DNA from: Erwinia oleae
Lineage (GTDB): Bacteria > Pseudomonadota > Gammaproteobacteria > Enterobacterales > Enterobacteriaceae
Direction: 5' to 3'
Length of the DNA stretch: 64,000 bases
Assembly: GCF_000770305.1 (NCBI RefSeq)
Contig: NZ_JNVB01000007.1
Span: 1-64,000 of the forward strand
Part shown: in pieces, positions 44,622 through 52,693 of the stretch
Layout of the letters: every line of letters starts with the position of its first letter
Position numbering within the stretch: the stretch's first letter is position 1
Notes under the pieces: model-generated
The model's database searches: none
What the model saw: the letters and a program-made list of their open reading frames with translations, nothing else
Told to the model about the DNA's origin: nothing
Made by a program: the position numbers and the translations under genes

Positions 44622-45779
44622 ATGAAAAACTGGCTTAACGAACAAAATCTCTCATTTCTGCTGAACAGGACGCTGTGGATCGATACCGCCATTGTGATTG
44701 GCGGCACGCTTATTATCTACTGGCTTCTGCGCTCGCTGATCCGTTTTATTTCTAATCGCTCAATCAAATCCGGTCATCATCGCAGCCAGCTTTTTTATAA
44801 CAGCGCGATTGAGATCTTGCGCAGCACCAGCCAGCTGCTCTTGCTGGTTTTCTCTTTCCTGATCGCCATTAAATTTATCACCCTGCCCCGCGACTGGAGC
44901 ACCGCCGCATCGCACGGCTGGTTTATCACCCTGCTGCTTCAGATAGCGCTGTGGGTGGATTGCAGTATTCGTCTCTGGCTCAGCAATATGCGGCGCGATC
45001 CGACCCACCTGCGCAATCCTGTTACCACCGTCATTCTCGGTATCATGGTGCGTGTGGTGGTCTGGGCCATGCTGCTGCTGGCCATTCTGTCGAATATGGG
45101 CATTAACATTACCGCGCTGGTGGCAAGCCTGGGCGTCGGCGGTATCGCGATTGCGCTGGCCATTCAGACCGTGCTCAGTGACGTGTTCGCCTCACTGGCA
45201 ATCGGCTTCGACAAGCCCTTTGAACATGGCGATTTTATCGTTTTCGGCGACATTGCTGGCTCAATCGAGCATATTGGCCTGAAAACCACCCGTCTTCGCA
45301 GCCTCAGCGGTGAACAGATTGTCTGCTCGAATACCATTTTGTTGCAGCAGACCATTCATAACTATAAGCGCATGCAGGAACGGCGCATCGTATTCAAATT
45401 CGGCATCAGTTATGAAACGCCAGCTAAGAAAGTGCGTCAGGTCAGCCAGGCGCTGCGTGAAATCATTGAAGGCATTGAGAAAACCCGCTTTGATCGCGGC
45501 CACTTTTTCGCTTTCGAGCAAAATCAGCTTACTTTTGAAGTTGTTTATTACGTGACGGTTGCCGACTATAACCAGTACATGGACGTGCAGCAGGAGATCA
45601 ATCTGCAACTAATGGAGCGGCTGAGCGCGCTGGGCGTCCGCTACGCCTTCCCAACCCGCCGCGTCGAGTTTACCGGCGGCACGCTGCCACAGGTGAACGT
45701 TGCCGGGTTAGCGTCAAATGAAGTTGAAGACGAAGAGGATGAAAAAGAGTCATCGAGCCCTTCGCGCGGCGCATTTTAA
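44622..45779 (+). CDS. MscS-family mechanosensitive channel
   Basis: About 385 residues: four or so N-terminal membrane helices, then the pore helix region LVASLGVGGIAIALAIQTVL and the beta domain with FDKPFEHGDFI. It ends in an acidic, disordered tail (VEDEEDEKESSS). It protects against hypoosmotic shock. I start it at ATG 44622 (MKNWLNEQ); upstream codons lack family likeness. It sits between ycgR and emtA, a place with no such gene in E. coli K-12, so which paralogue it is stays open. Confidence 0.88.
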   Translation: MKNWLNEQNLSFLLNRTLWIDTAIVIGGTLIIYWLLRSLIRFISNRSIKSGHHRSQLFYNSAIEILRSTSQLLLLVFSFLIAIKFITLPRDWSTAASHGWFITLLLQIALWVDCSIRLWLSNMRRDPTHLRNPVTTVILGIMVRVVVWAMLLLAILSNMGINITALVASLGVGGIAIALAIQTVLSDVFASLAIGFDKPFEHGDFIVFGDIAGSIEHIGLKTTRLRSLSGEQIVCSNTILLQQTIHNYKRMQERRIVFKFGISYETPAKKVRQVSQALREIIEGIEKTRFDRGHFFAFEQNQLTFEVVYYVTVADYNQYMDVQQEINLQLMERLSALGVRYAFPTRRVEFTGGTLPQVNVAGLASNEVEDEEDEKESSSPSRGAF

Positions 45780-45786
45780 GGTAAGT

Positions 45787-45810
45787 CGTTACCGGCAAAA
45801 GCCGGTAACG
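45787..45810. terminator. Strong hairpin between convergent mscS-like and emtA genes
   Basis: CGTTACCGGC and GCCGGTAACG form a perfect 10-bp stem with an AAAA loop. No T run follows, so termination may be only partly intrinsic. Confidence 0.45.
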
Positions 45811-45814
45811 GTAT

Positions 45815-46441
45815 TCAGATAGTACGGTAGGCCGTGGTCACTTTCCATAGATAGCGCGGTGCCTGCGCGGCGGGATGCTTGTTTTGCACATGTCGATAAA
45901 ATTCATCCGGCGACATGGCGTTTATCATCGCTATTGCGCGGTCGCGATCCCGCGAAAAGCTACGCAGCAACGCGCCCGCGCCGTTGGCGTAAGAGACGAT
46001 GGTGGCATAGCGCAGCGTTTCCGGATCGCGGATGCCTGCCAGCGACTGATCCTGCAAAATCTTCAGATAGGCCGTGCCGATGTCGATATTCCTGGCCGGA
46101 TCGCGGAGTTCAGAAGTACTCGGCTGACCGCCGCGTCCCTGAATCCGATAGACTTCACGCCCGGCCGTTGAGGCTTTAATCTGCATCAATCCAACAGCAT
46201 TCGACTTGCTGACTACCGTTGGATTGCCGCCCGATTCTACTGAAATAATCGCGTCGACCAGCTTTCTGTCAATGCCGTAGCTGTTGGCGGCGCTTTCAGT
46301 AAAGATTGACCAGGCCTGAGCCACTTTTTGCGGCGGTGCTGTCGTCAGCGGCGTTTGCTGCTGCCGGGTGATAGTCTGTTTATGAGGTTCACTGGCACAT
46401 CCCGCCAGAAGGAGAACGCCTAATATGGCCACTTTTTTCAC
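45815..46441 (-). CDS. emtA: Membrane-bound endo-type lytic murein transglycosylase
   Basis: About 208 residues starting at GTG 46441, giving a lipoprotein signal with lipobox LLAGC (Cys15). The SLT domain has catalytic Glu69 in ISVESGGNP, followed by GLMQIK and YANGAG. It cuts peptidoglycan glycan strands internally. It is divergent from ldcA, another murein enzyme, as in E. coli. Confidence 0.92.
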   Translation of the reverse strand: MKKVAILGVLLLAGCASEPHKQTITRQQQTPLTTAPPQKVAQAWSIFTESAANSYGIDRKLVDAIISVESGGNPTVVSKSNAVGLMQIKASTAGREVYRIQGRGGQPSTSELRDPARNIDIGTAYLKILQDQSLAGIRDPETLRYATIVSYANGAGALLRSFSRDRDRAIAMINAMSPDEFYRHVQNKHPAAQAPRYLWKVTTAYRTI

Positions 46442-46697
46442 GCTATATTTATCCTCTGCGCCCTGGTCTGGCACCTATCATACCTGGCACCGGACGGGAG
46501 AAAATTACCGTTTCTCTGAATTCTGAAAAGTGAATGATGACTTCCGGCGGGCTTTTCGTCATCATCAGGGCAGGAAAACTGCCTGCTGCGTAGCATAATT
46601 CATCAGAATGCGTATAAAAAGCAATCAATTTGTACGTAAACTGCGCATGGCCCGATGAGAAATGTATGTTCAATAAGGCCGCATCCAGAGGTAATAA

Positions 46698-47627
46698 GTG
46701 AATATCCTGTCGGTTACTCCCCGCACTGTGCATCTGATTGCGCCATCCGGCTACTGCCATAATCAGGAGGCTGCCTGGCTGGGGGTTGAGCGTCTGCGCG
46801 CGCAGGGGCACCAGGTTAACAATACTGACGTTATCGCCCGCCGCGATCGGCGTTTTGCCGGTGCGGATGAGGTGCGTGTGCAGGATCTGAATGCCCTGGC
46901 AGAGTGCCTCACGCTGCCGGATATCGTGCTGGCCGTACGCGGCGGCTACGGCGCAACGCGGCTGCTGCCGCGTATTGACTACGCCGGACTGGCGGCACGC
47001 CTGCGCGACCAGCCGCTGGTGCTCTGCGGCCATAGCGACTTTACTGCTATACAGCTGGCGCTGCTGTGTCACGGCGTGAAAAGCGTTAGCGGCCCCATGC
47101 TGGCAGGCAATTTCGGCGCGGAAACCCTTGCTGATTTTACCGTGGAGCATTTCTGGCGTGCGCTCACCTCGCCTGAGCTGACGCTGGAGTGGCAGACAGA
47201 CGCGCAATCGGTTGATCTCACCGGCACGGTCTGGGGCGGTAACCTGGCAATGATCGTCTCGTTGGTTGGCGCGCCGTGGATGCCTGACATTCCTGATGGC
47301 ATACTGGTTATTGAAGACGTCAATGAACATCCCTATAAAGTTGAAAGAATGATGCTTCAACTGGCGCAAAGCGGCGTTCTGGCGCGGCAAAAAGCGATCG
47401 TTGCCGGTAGCTTTACCGGCGCACACCTGACTGATTACGATTGCGGTTATGATATTGAAAGCGTGTGGACGCTGATACGTAAGATAACCGGCCTGCCGGT
47501 GGTCACCGGTCTTGAATTCGGCCACGGGTGGCGCACCGTTACCCTGCCGCTGGGCGCACAAGGACGGCTGCTCGTTGAAAACGGCGCGGCCTCACTGATA
47601 TTAAATGATTTCCCTACGCTACGCTGA
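46698..47627 (+). CDS. ldcA: Muramoyltetrapeptide (L,D-) carboxypeptidase
   Basis: A 309-residue S66 peptidase that removes the terminal D-alanine from cytoplasmic murein tetrapeptides during recycling. The nucleophile is Ser113 in GHSDFTA; a late His sits in FGHGWRTVTL, and a Glu lies between. Start GTG 46698 has GAGG in front. It is divergent from emtA, as in E. coli. Confidence 0.94.
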   Translation: MNILSVTPRTVHLIAPSGYCHNQEAAWLGVERLRAQGHQVNNTDVIARRDRRFAGADEVRVQDLNALAECLTLPDIVLAVRGGYGATRLLPRIDYAGLAARLRDQPLVLCGHSDFTAIQLALLCHGVKSVSGPMLAGNFGAETLADFTVEHFWRALTSPELTLEWQTDAQSVDLTGTVWGGNLAMIVSLVGAPWMPDIPDGILVIEDVNEHPYKVERMMLQLAQSGVLARQKAIVAGSFTGAHLTDYDCGYDIESVWTLIRKITGLPVVTGLEFGHGWRTVTLPLGAQGRLLVENGAASLILNDFPTLR

Positions 47628-47642
47628 CATCCGGGAGCGCTC

Positions 47643-48302
47643 ATGAAACAGTTGTATGAGGATCTCTGGGTTTCCACCCCGGAAGCGCTGTCCGAATCCG
47701 GGCACGAGGAGATCATGCATGGTTTTTTATTAAAGCATCCTCGCGGTAACATTCTGATTTCACGAATCGAAAATCAGGAGGATCACCAGGCCATTGCTGA
47801 ACAGGGCGGCATCATTCGTCACTACCTTACGCACTGGCACGAAGCCGGGCCTGGTACTCGCACGTTGCAACAGCGTTTCAGCTCGGCCCTCTATTGCCAT
47901 ATTCGCACACTGGGGCCAATCAGTAACTTTGTTGAAGCAGACGATACCTTTAGTCGGGCCGAAGTTCACTGCGGCAGTTTTCACGTGGTACCCACACCAG
48001 GCCATACGCCAGGCAGCACCAGCTATCTGTATGCTTCGCCTTTCGGTAAAACCTACCTCTTTGTTGGCGATACGATTACGCGTTCCAGCGATCGCTGGGT
48101 GACGGTGCTTGAAACCGACAGCAATGAAGCGGACCTGGCAAATTCACTGGAGTTTTATCGGGCGCTGAGGCCGGATGTGATTTTAATGGGGACAACACAA
48201 GACCATCGCGGTTGGGAAGAGGTAACGATTCGTGACTGGCTGGCGCTACTGGATGAAGCAGAGACCACGCCGCGCGATCGCCGACAGCGCGTGCTGAACT
48301 GA
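47643..48302 (+). CDS. MBL-fold protein with a degenerate metal site
   Basis: A 219-residue metallo-beta-lactamase-fold protein. PTPGHTPGS and FVGDT mark metal ligands 4 and 5, but the first motif reads THWHEAG instead of THxHxDH, so the Asp and third His are replaced. The protein may bind one metal only or have changed function. It lies 15 bases after ldcA and may be cotranscribed. Substrate unknown. Confidence 0.75.
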   Translation: MKQLYEDLWVSTPEALSESGHEEIMHGFLLKHPRGNILISRIENQEDHQAIAEQGGIIRHYLTHWHEAGPGTRTLQQRFSSALYCHIRTLGPISNFVEADDTFSRAEVHCGSFHVVPTPGHTPGSTSYLYASPFGKTYLFVGDTITRSSDRWVTVLETDSNEADLANSLEFYRALRPDVILMGTTQDHRGWEEVTIRDWLALLDEAETTPRDRRQRVLN

Positions 48303-48360
48303 GCAGGCGCTGCGTCAGCAAAGATTTTTACGGGAACGACGTGCGGGAAGCATAGCTGGA

Positions 48361-48383
48361 ACCGCGCCATACGGCGGCGCGGT
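48361..48383. terminator. Hairpin between convergent MBL and lipoprotein genes
   Basis: ACCGCGCC and GGCGCGGT pair perfectly over a 7-base loop. There is no T run on either side, so its role as a terminator is uncertain. Confidence 0.35.
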
Positions 48384-48396
48384 GAGATGCCATGAT

Positions 48397-48621
48397 TCAA
48401 TCGTTGATTGAGTTCATGTCCTTGATGTTATTTTGATTTACAGCCTGTTCTTTACCGTTTTCGTCGGTATAGAGCACCATGCCGGTGGCATCATCAATTT
48501 TTGGCTTACCCTGAACCACCACGGTACTGCCATCCTTCATATGCATAATATGGTCGTTTGAACAGCCCGCCAGCACCGATCCTGCTGCAAGAACGCTGAG
48601 TAAAAGAAGTGTCTTTTTCAT
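48397..48621 (-). CDS. YgdI/YgdR-family small lipoprotein
   Basis: A 74-residue protein with a lipoprotein signal (SVLAAGSVLAGC) and the YgdI/YgdR fold (DGSTVVVQGKPKIDDATGMV and YTDENGKEQAVNQNNI). I start it at ATG 48621 because AAGGGA is well placed there. Function unknown; such proteins are envelope-stress associated. Confidence 0.88.
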   Translation of the reverse strand: MKKTLLLLSVLAAGSVLAGCSNDHIMHMKDGSTVVVQGKPKIDDATGMVLYTDENGKEQAVNQNNIKDMNSIND

Positions 48622-48744
48622 TTTAATGATCCCTTTTGCTATTTCAGGTTTCAGTGTAGCTGTTCCTGTTGATGAATCAGCCTGTTGGATAACAATTAAG
48701 CATTTTCTGATGCAACAAATTCCGGTTGATGATCGCCTGAAAAT

Positions 48745-48764
48745 ACTGTATTTTTGTCCAGCAT
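48745..48764. promoter_or_regulatory. LexA box upstream of the DinI-family gene
   Basis: TACTGTATTTTTGTCCAGCA contains CTG-N10-CAG (48747-48762) with the T-rich centre of SOS boxes. It ends 19 bases before the ATG at 48784, a position that fits LexA repression of dinI-type genes. Confidence 0.7.
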
Positions 48765-48783
48765 TTATAACCAGGAACACTCC

Positions 48784-49029
48784 ATGTTTATTGAACTGAT
48801 TTACGATAAGCGCAACGTTGCCGGCTTGCCAAACGCGCAGGAAATTATTCTCAACGAGCTTGAAAAGCGTATTCAGCGCGTTTTTCCTGATGCAGAAGTG
48901 AAAGTGAAACCGATGCAGGCAAACAGCGTGAAAACGGATGCCAGCAAAAATGATAAGGCCGTGATGGCGCGTATTATTGAAGAGATGTTCGACGAAGCCG
49001 ATCAGTGGATGGTTTCCGGCGAATATTAA
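48784..49029 (+). CDS. dinI: DinI-family SOS protein
   Basis: An 81-residue protein with the DinI pattern: an N-terminal strand (FIELIYDK), a helix (LEKRIQRVFPDAEVKVKP) and an acidic C-terminal helix ending ADQWMVSGEY. DinI stabilises or limits RecA filaments during the SOS response. AGGA precedes ATG 48784 and a LexA box lies just upstream. It is a DinI paralogue rather than a close match to E. coli DinI, so the symbol is by family; phage-borne DinI homologues are also known. Confidence 0.82.
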   Translation: MFIELIYDKRNVAGLPNAQEIILNELEKRIQRVFPDAEVKVKPMQANSVKTDASKNDKAVMARIIEEMFDEADQWMVSGEY

Positions 49030-49136
49030 TGCTGGCTGCGGTCTGCTTTTTTGGAATTTATTAGCCAGCAGTAATAAAGTTTTACCCTGTCGCGCCGAAA
49101 TAAACACTATACGATTTCAGCAGGCGGACAAGCACA

Positions 49137-49388
49137 ATGGCCCTTGTTTATATACCGTCGTTGATCGGTTTACTGATCAACGCCGAACAGCGGAAAGGTA
49201 GCGTATTGACGCGACAGGAAGTGGAAGCGATCCGCGATGGCAGCGTTTGCATTTCTGTACCGGACTTTATCGCCAGAAGCATGGAACCCGCCTGTGGATA
49301 CAACGATATCGATCCGCAAAAATGCTGGGAAGAGTGGTCGCGCTACCGTAGCCGCCCGCAGTCACCTTCCGGGTTAAGCTATGGTTAA
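49137..49388 (+). CDS. Small protein of unknown function
   Basis: An 83-residue protein, ATG 49137, with no recognised domain. It has a hydrophobic start (MALVYIPSLIGLLINAEQRK), then RQEVEAIRDGSVCISV, and an acidic/aromatic end (CWEEWSRYRSRP). It looks like a real soluble protein. It lies on the same strand 107 bases after the DinI gene and may be cotranscribed with it. Its stop overlaps the convergent gene by 4 bases. Confidence 0.55.
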   Translation: MALVYIPSLIGLLINAEQRKGSVLTRQEVEAIRDGSVCISVPDFIARSMEPACGYNDIDPQKCWEEWSRYRSRPQSPSGLSYG

Positions 49389-49585
49389 TTTTTTGAACGA
49401 TCGTTAATTTCGCTATACAGCAGTTCATAGACCTGGGTTGCATACCCGGCACTGTCGCGCAGCATTTGAATCGCATCTTCGAGCGTTTGCGGTTCTATCT
49501 GACCGACGATTCGCCATCCCAGAGCGATATTTTTTGCTTCTTCAAGCCGATCGGGTTGTGATTGAACAGACGCAGCCTCGGACAC
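49385..49585 (-). CDS. Small helical protein of unknown function
   Basis: A 66-residue, mostly helical acidic protein (RLEEAKNIALGWRIVGQIEP; DAIQMLRDSAGYATQVYELL). The strong Shine-Dalgarno sequence AGGAGA in front of ATG 49585 supports it as a true gene. It converges with the preceding small gene. No family is recognised. Confidence 0.6.
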   Translation of the reverse strand: MSEAASVQSQPDRLEEAKNIALGWRIVGQIEPQTLEDAIQMLRDSAGYATQVYELLYSEINDRSKN

Positions 49586-49706
49586 ATGATTCTCCTGATT
49601 TGTATTTTGGTCCTATTTTACGTTTCTGAAACGCGTCATCTCAACCCTTCTCTTATAACTATAAGTGAATACAAAGCTCAATCAGGCACTTTTGGGTAGA
49701 AAAAAG

Positions 49707-49790
49707 ACGCCAGACAGACTACCTCTGTACATTGTCGCTGCATTATCAGACAACCCGCACTCTGGCGTACACGCGGGTTTTCCTCCCGCG
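49707..49790. ncRNA. Candidate structured RNA with mutually exclusive hairpins
   Basis: This lies in the 403-base gap 49586-49988, which has no credible gene. ACGCCAGA (49707-49714) pairs with TCTGGCGT (49761-49768). CCCGC (49754-49758) pairs with GCGGG (49773-49777) and is followed by TTTT. CGCGGG (49772-49777) also pairs perfectly with CCCGCG (49785-49790). Because these stems compete, the segment looks like an attenuator or small RNA rather than random sequence. Strand is uncertain; the T run after the second stem favours plus. Confidence 0.35.
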
Positions 49791-49988
49791 CAACGTAAAA
49801 TTACGCTTCTCAGACGTTAGCTTCGTTTACTTTTAAAAATAAACAATTATTTACACATTCATGTTCAATTGCGGCGCTATCATAGCAGTGTGTTATGAGC
49901 AGATCCGTTCTAATATAGAAACATCTAAGACGATAATTGCTTTCTTTTAAGAACTTTTAAAGTCTGAACAGCAGGTTAGTCACAGCAA

Positions 49989-50279
49989 TCACTTATCAGG
50001 CTTAAGAACGGCAAAAATCAGTGCCACATTCCCTTTTGCACGATACACCGTTCCACAAAATATCAGATTAAACGTGACGGATGACCAGGTGGCATGAGTG
50101 TAGGTATCAAAAAAAAAGCGAAAGGGCACGGTGGCATAAGCAAGAATAATCAGGTATGCCAGCCAGGATGCCCATTTTTGATCTCTGGCGCCAGGCTTAT
50201 GAAACAGCATCAAGCGCAGGACGATTGCTGTACAGATGGCCACGTTTGCCCACACCATCAATAAATCATTTGTTACCAT
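49989..50279 (-). CDS. Holin-like three-helix membrane protein (phage remnant)
   Basis: A 96-residue protein with three hydrophobic segments (LLMVWANVAICTAIVLRLML; WASWLAYLIILAYATVPF; VTFNLIFCGTVYRA), fitting the putative 3TM phage holins (DUF754 type). It overlaps the 3' end of the 126-residue membrane protein gene by 14 bases. Paired small membrane genes of this kind occur in phage lysis cassettes. No endolysin or Rz gene is adjacent, so it is probably a remnant or a domesticated pair. Confidence 0.65.
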   Translation of the reverse strand: MVTNDLLMVWANVAICTAIVLRLMLFHKPGARDQKWASWLAYLIILAYATVPFRFFFDTYTHATWSSVTFNLIFCGTVYRAKGNVALIFAVLKPDK

Positions 50280-50646
50280 GGAATCCCCCTTTCCAGCGTG
50301 TTAACCATGCGGCTGGGTCCTGCTGACTAATAAAGGTTAAGGTTTTAATCGCCAATGCCGAAAGCAAAATAGCGCCAAGACCATCCAATGGTGTATCGCT
50401 GTAGCCCACTAATTGAGCAAGCTTGGTGCCAGCCAGCCCGGCGCCAAATACGCCAACCATCATTGAAACAAGGAAATAGGCTGCACGTACAAAAAGACGT
50501 AATTCCTGCGCGCCGGCCACATAGAAAACAGCACCAGCAAATGCCCCAAAAATTACGCTGTAATTGATACCATCCATATGACCAGTCACGCTTGCTCCTG
50601 CCGACGCCACAGCGCCCATGGTGACTGCTAACAGATGTCCAGACAT
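50266..50646 (-). CDS. Putative phage holin
   Basis: A 126-residue protein with four hydrophobic stretches, Gly/Ala-rich (VIFGAFAGAVFYVAGAQEL; AYFLVSMMVGVFGAGLAG), typical of putative phage holin families. It has a strong Shine-Dalgarno sequence (AGGGGG) before ATG 50646. It is the first gene of the two-gene holin-like unit. Confidence 0.65.
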   Translation of the reverse strand: MSGHLLAVTMGAVASAGASVTGHMDGINYSVIFGAFAGAVFYVAGAQELRLFVRAAYFLVSMMVGVFGAGLAGTKLAQLVGYSDTPLDGLGAILLSALAIKTLTFISQQDPAAWLTRWKGGFHGNK

Positions 50647-50689
50647 ATTGCCCCCTATGACTACAGCGCCTTCAAAAAAGCAGAGATAA

Positions 50690-50717
50690 AAAAATCCCGG
50701 TCAGGGCCAGGATTTTT
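50690..50717. terminator. Bidirectional terminator upstream of the holin-like pair
   Basis: AAAAATCC and GGATTTTT form a stem flanking a GC-rich inner hairpin (CGGTCAGGGCC). It has A and T runs on both sides. It does not follow any gene now present on the minus strand, which fits loss of an upstream phage gene. Confidence 0.6.
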
Positions 50718-51058
50718 AAAGGTATCGGTCATTGCTGATGCAGCGAATGTTATCACTCTATCTTGAGAATCGCGTACGCGTGAGCATTTTTCTCAAAATT
50801 TTATGATTTTTTTTCTACCTTTAAATCAATAGGATAAAAATTCCTGTTGTATATAACCTCAGTGGAACAGACGTTTTATTGATCTTTCAAACAAACTGCT
50901 AAAGCAAACGGCGCCTTCGCCATACCCCTGATCATTAACCAGGTGAAAGGACATGATTGCGTGATGAATGTCTGGACCGGTAACGTCGATGTTTTATTAA
51001 AGTTCCTATCCACCTGACCGATGTATGTAGCACGACACCAGAATAGTCATCGAACATC

Positions 51059-51142
51059 ATGCAATTAATTAAACCTGTTGAGTTAGCGTTGCTCTCTGTC
51101 ACCCTTATCTACTGTTTTGCTATGTCTTCGTGGTTTTGGTAA
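51059..51142 (+). CDS. Possible 27-residue single-helix membrane peptide
   Basis: ATG 51059 to TAA 51142 would encode MQLIKPVELALLSVTLIYCF followed by AMSSWFW: a single hydrophobic helix with aromatic ends, the shape of small membrane proteins. The Shine-Dalgarno sequence is weak (GAACATC) and no family is recognised, so this is only a candidate. Confidence 0.3.
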   Translation: MQLIKPVELALLSVTLIYCFAMSSWFW

Positions 51143-51212
51143 GACAAACGTTATGGCAGCAACCTGCCCTGTCTGATACTTTTATTAAATCGCTACCCTG
51201 AGAGAAAGCACC

Positions 51213-51656
51213 ATGGCCAGCTATGAAGAGTTGTGGCACGTTATTGATATGCGAGTGCGGGAAAACAATGACATCAGTCACGCAGAGATTAGCGATTCAG
51301 GGAATGTCAGAGGCCAGGCGGCAATACAACGTATTGCGCAAATTTTCATCCTGGAAATACTGCTGGAAAGACATCGCGAAAAATATGCCAGCGTTTTCTT
51401 TCCCTTAACGGGAGAAGAGGCACTGCATCATCTGGTGTTCAAAAGAACCGGATGGCGACCTTTTGAAGCGAAATCGCTCTCCCTGAGTGATGCAATGTTT
51501 GTCATTGCAGAACTTTTCAGAGAGGAGAATCTTCCTTCTGACGCGGTTATTTTCATCCGTGAACAGGGCATTAAAAACGTTTCCTATCCGGTACATGACT
51601 TCTCGGAAAAAGACTGGGATCCGCGCGAAAACGCCGTCTTCCTGAAGCAGAAATAA
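51213..51656 (+). CDS. Protein of unknown function, 147 residues
   Basis: A soluble alpha/beta protein with no recognised domain. Notable segments are AIQRIAQIFILEILLERHRE and LSLSDAMFVIAELFREENLP. GAGAGAAA precedes ATG 51213. It stands alone between the holin-like genes and a convergent hydrolase gene; the base composition is nearer to the core than to the AT-rich gap before it. Confidence 0.6.
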   Translation: MASYEELWHVIDMRVRENNDISHAEISDSGNVRGQAAIQRIAQIFILEILLERHREKYASVFFPLTGEEALHHLVFKRTGWRPFEAKSLSLSDAMFVIAELFREENLPSDAVIFIREQGIKNVSYPVHDFSEKDWDPRENAVFLKQK

Positions 51657-51699
51657 GCAGGCTGCGGGCGCGCTGTGCGCCCGTATTATCCGGTTGGGT

Positions 51700-52623
51700 T
51701 TAAAAAAATTCGCGCAGTTCCCTGGCGAGCGCGGCGGGTTGTTCTTCGGGAATAAAATGCCCGCAGTGCGGAATAATGACGCCCGACACGTTTTCGGCGA
51801 AAGCGCGCAACGGGGCGGCCATATCGTTAATGGAGCCATAGTCTGCGCTGACCGCCAGCACCGGCACCTTTAGTTTACCTTCAACCTGAAGCGCCCTGTT
51901 CTGTTCCGCAGAAAGTTCGGCAGCACGATAGTAAGCCAGGCCCGCACGCAGCCCGCCGCTGCGGTTCATTACCCGCAAATACTCCTCAATATCACTCTCC
52001 TGGAAGGTTTCGGGATTGGCCGTTTTCCTTTTTAAAAACCACGCAAGATAGGTTCGCTCGCGACCGGTGATCAACGCTTCGGGCAAATCCGGGATGGCGT
52101 GAAAGGCAAAATGCCAGGTTCGCCACGCTTTATCCGCTGAAACGGGCAGCGCGTCGGGTAAAGTGATGCCTGGGATCCCGGCGTCCAGTAGCGCCAGACG
52201 TTTCACCTCGTTGCTGTAAAGCGCTGTATAAGGCCAGGCCACCCAGGCGCCCACATCGTGCGCGACCAGAAAGTATTGACGAATATCGAGCTGCGCCAGC
52301 AGCCCGTGCACCGTCTCTGCCAGCGTACGCGTATCGTAGCCGGTTTCGGGCCGATCGGAGTCGCCCTGACCAGGAAGATCGGGGGCGATAACACGATAGC
52401 GATCGCCGAGTAAGTGCATCACTTTTCGCCAGGCATACCAGCTCTGCGGAAATCCCGCCAGCAGCACCACTGTTTCACCCGAATGGTTTCCACCGATCAC
52501 GTAGTGCATGCGCACACCGTCGACCAGCGCGTAGCGATGCTCAAACCCGTTAAGTTCGCTATCACGTCGGGTTGCAGGTTGCGCCCCGGTAAGGCGGGGC
52601 GTCGCGTCTTTGTCATTTTGCAT
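51700..52623 (-). CDS. Alpha/beta hydrolase (epoxide hydrolase/haloalkane dehalogenase-like)
   Basis: A 307-residue enzyme. The oxyanion motif is LLAGFPQSWYAWR, the nucleophile region FLVAHDVGAWVAW places Asp at the elbow, and the late His sits in IPHCGHFIPEEQP. An Asp nucleophile points to epoxide or haloacid chemistry rather than ester hydrolysis. GAGGAA precedes ATG 52623. It is downstream of a TetR gene and shares its operator sequence, so it is probably regulated by it. Confidence 0.82.
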   Translation of the reverse strand: MQNDKDATPRLTGAQPATRRDSELNGFEHRYALVDGVRMHYVIGGNHSGETVVLLAGFPQSWYAWRKVMHLLGDRYRVIAPDLPGQGDSDRPETGYDTRTLAETVHGLLAQLDIRQYFLVAHDVGAWVAWPYTALYSNEVKRLALLDAGIPGITLPDALPVSADKAWRTWHFAFHAIPDLPEALITGRERTYLAWFLKRKTANPETFQESDIEEYLRVMNRSGGLRAGLAYYRAAELSAEQNRALQVEGKLKVPVLAVSADYGSINDMAAPLRAFAENVSGVIIPHCGHFIPEEQPAALARELREFF

Positions 52624-52662
52624 GGTTATTCCTCAACTGAGTTTACAGGCGCGGGCACTTTC

Positions 52663-52678
52663 GGTAACGATCGTGTCC
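52663..52678. promoter_or_regulatory. TetR-type operator before the hydrolase gene
   Basis: GGTAACGATCGTGTCC has the same ACGATCGT core, and the same flank (CCAAATTA to its right), as the site at 53325-53340 before the TetR gene. It lies about 40 bases upstream of the hydrolase ATG. Confidence 0.65.
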
Positions 52679-52693
52679 AAATTAATGAAATTT

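Larger units (their letters stand above)
50647..51212. other. Gene-poor stretch between the holin-like pair and an unknown gene
   Basis: 566 bases rich in A and T. Apart from the terminator at 50690-50717 and a possible 27-codon frame at 51059, I see no gene. It is likely residual phage or other transferred DNA. Confidence 0.5.
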
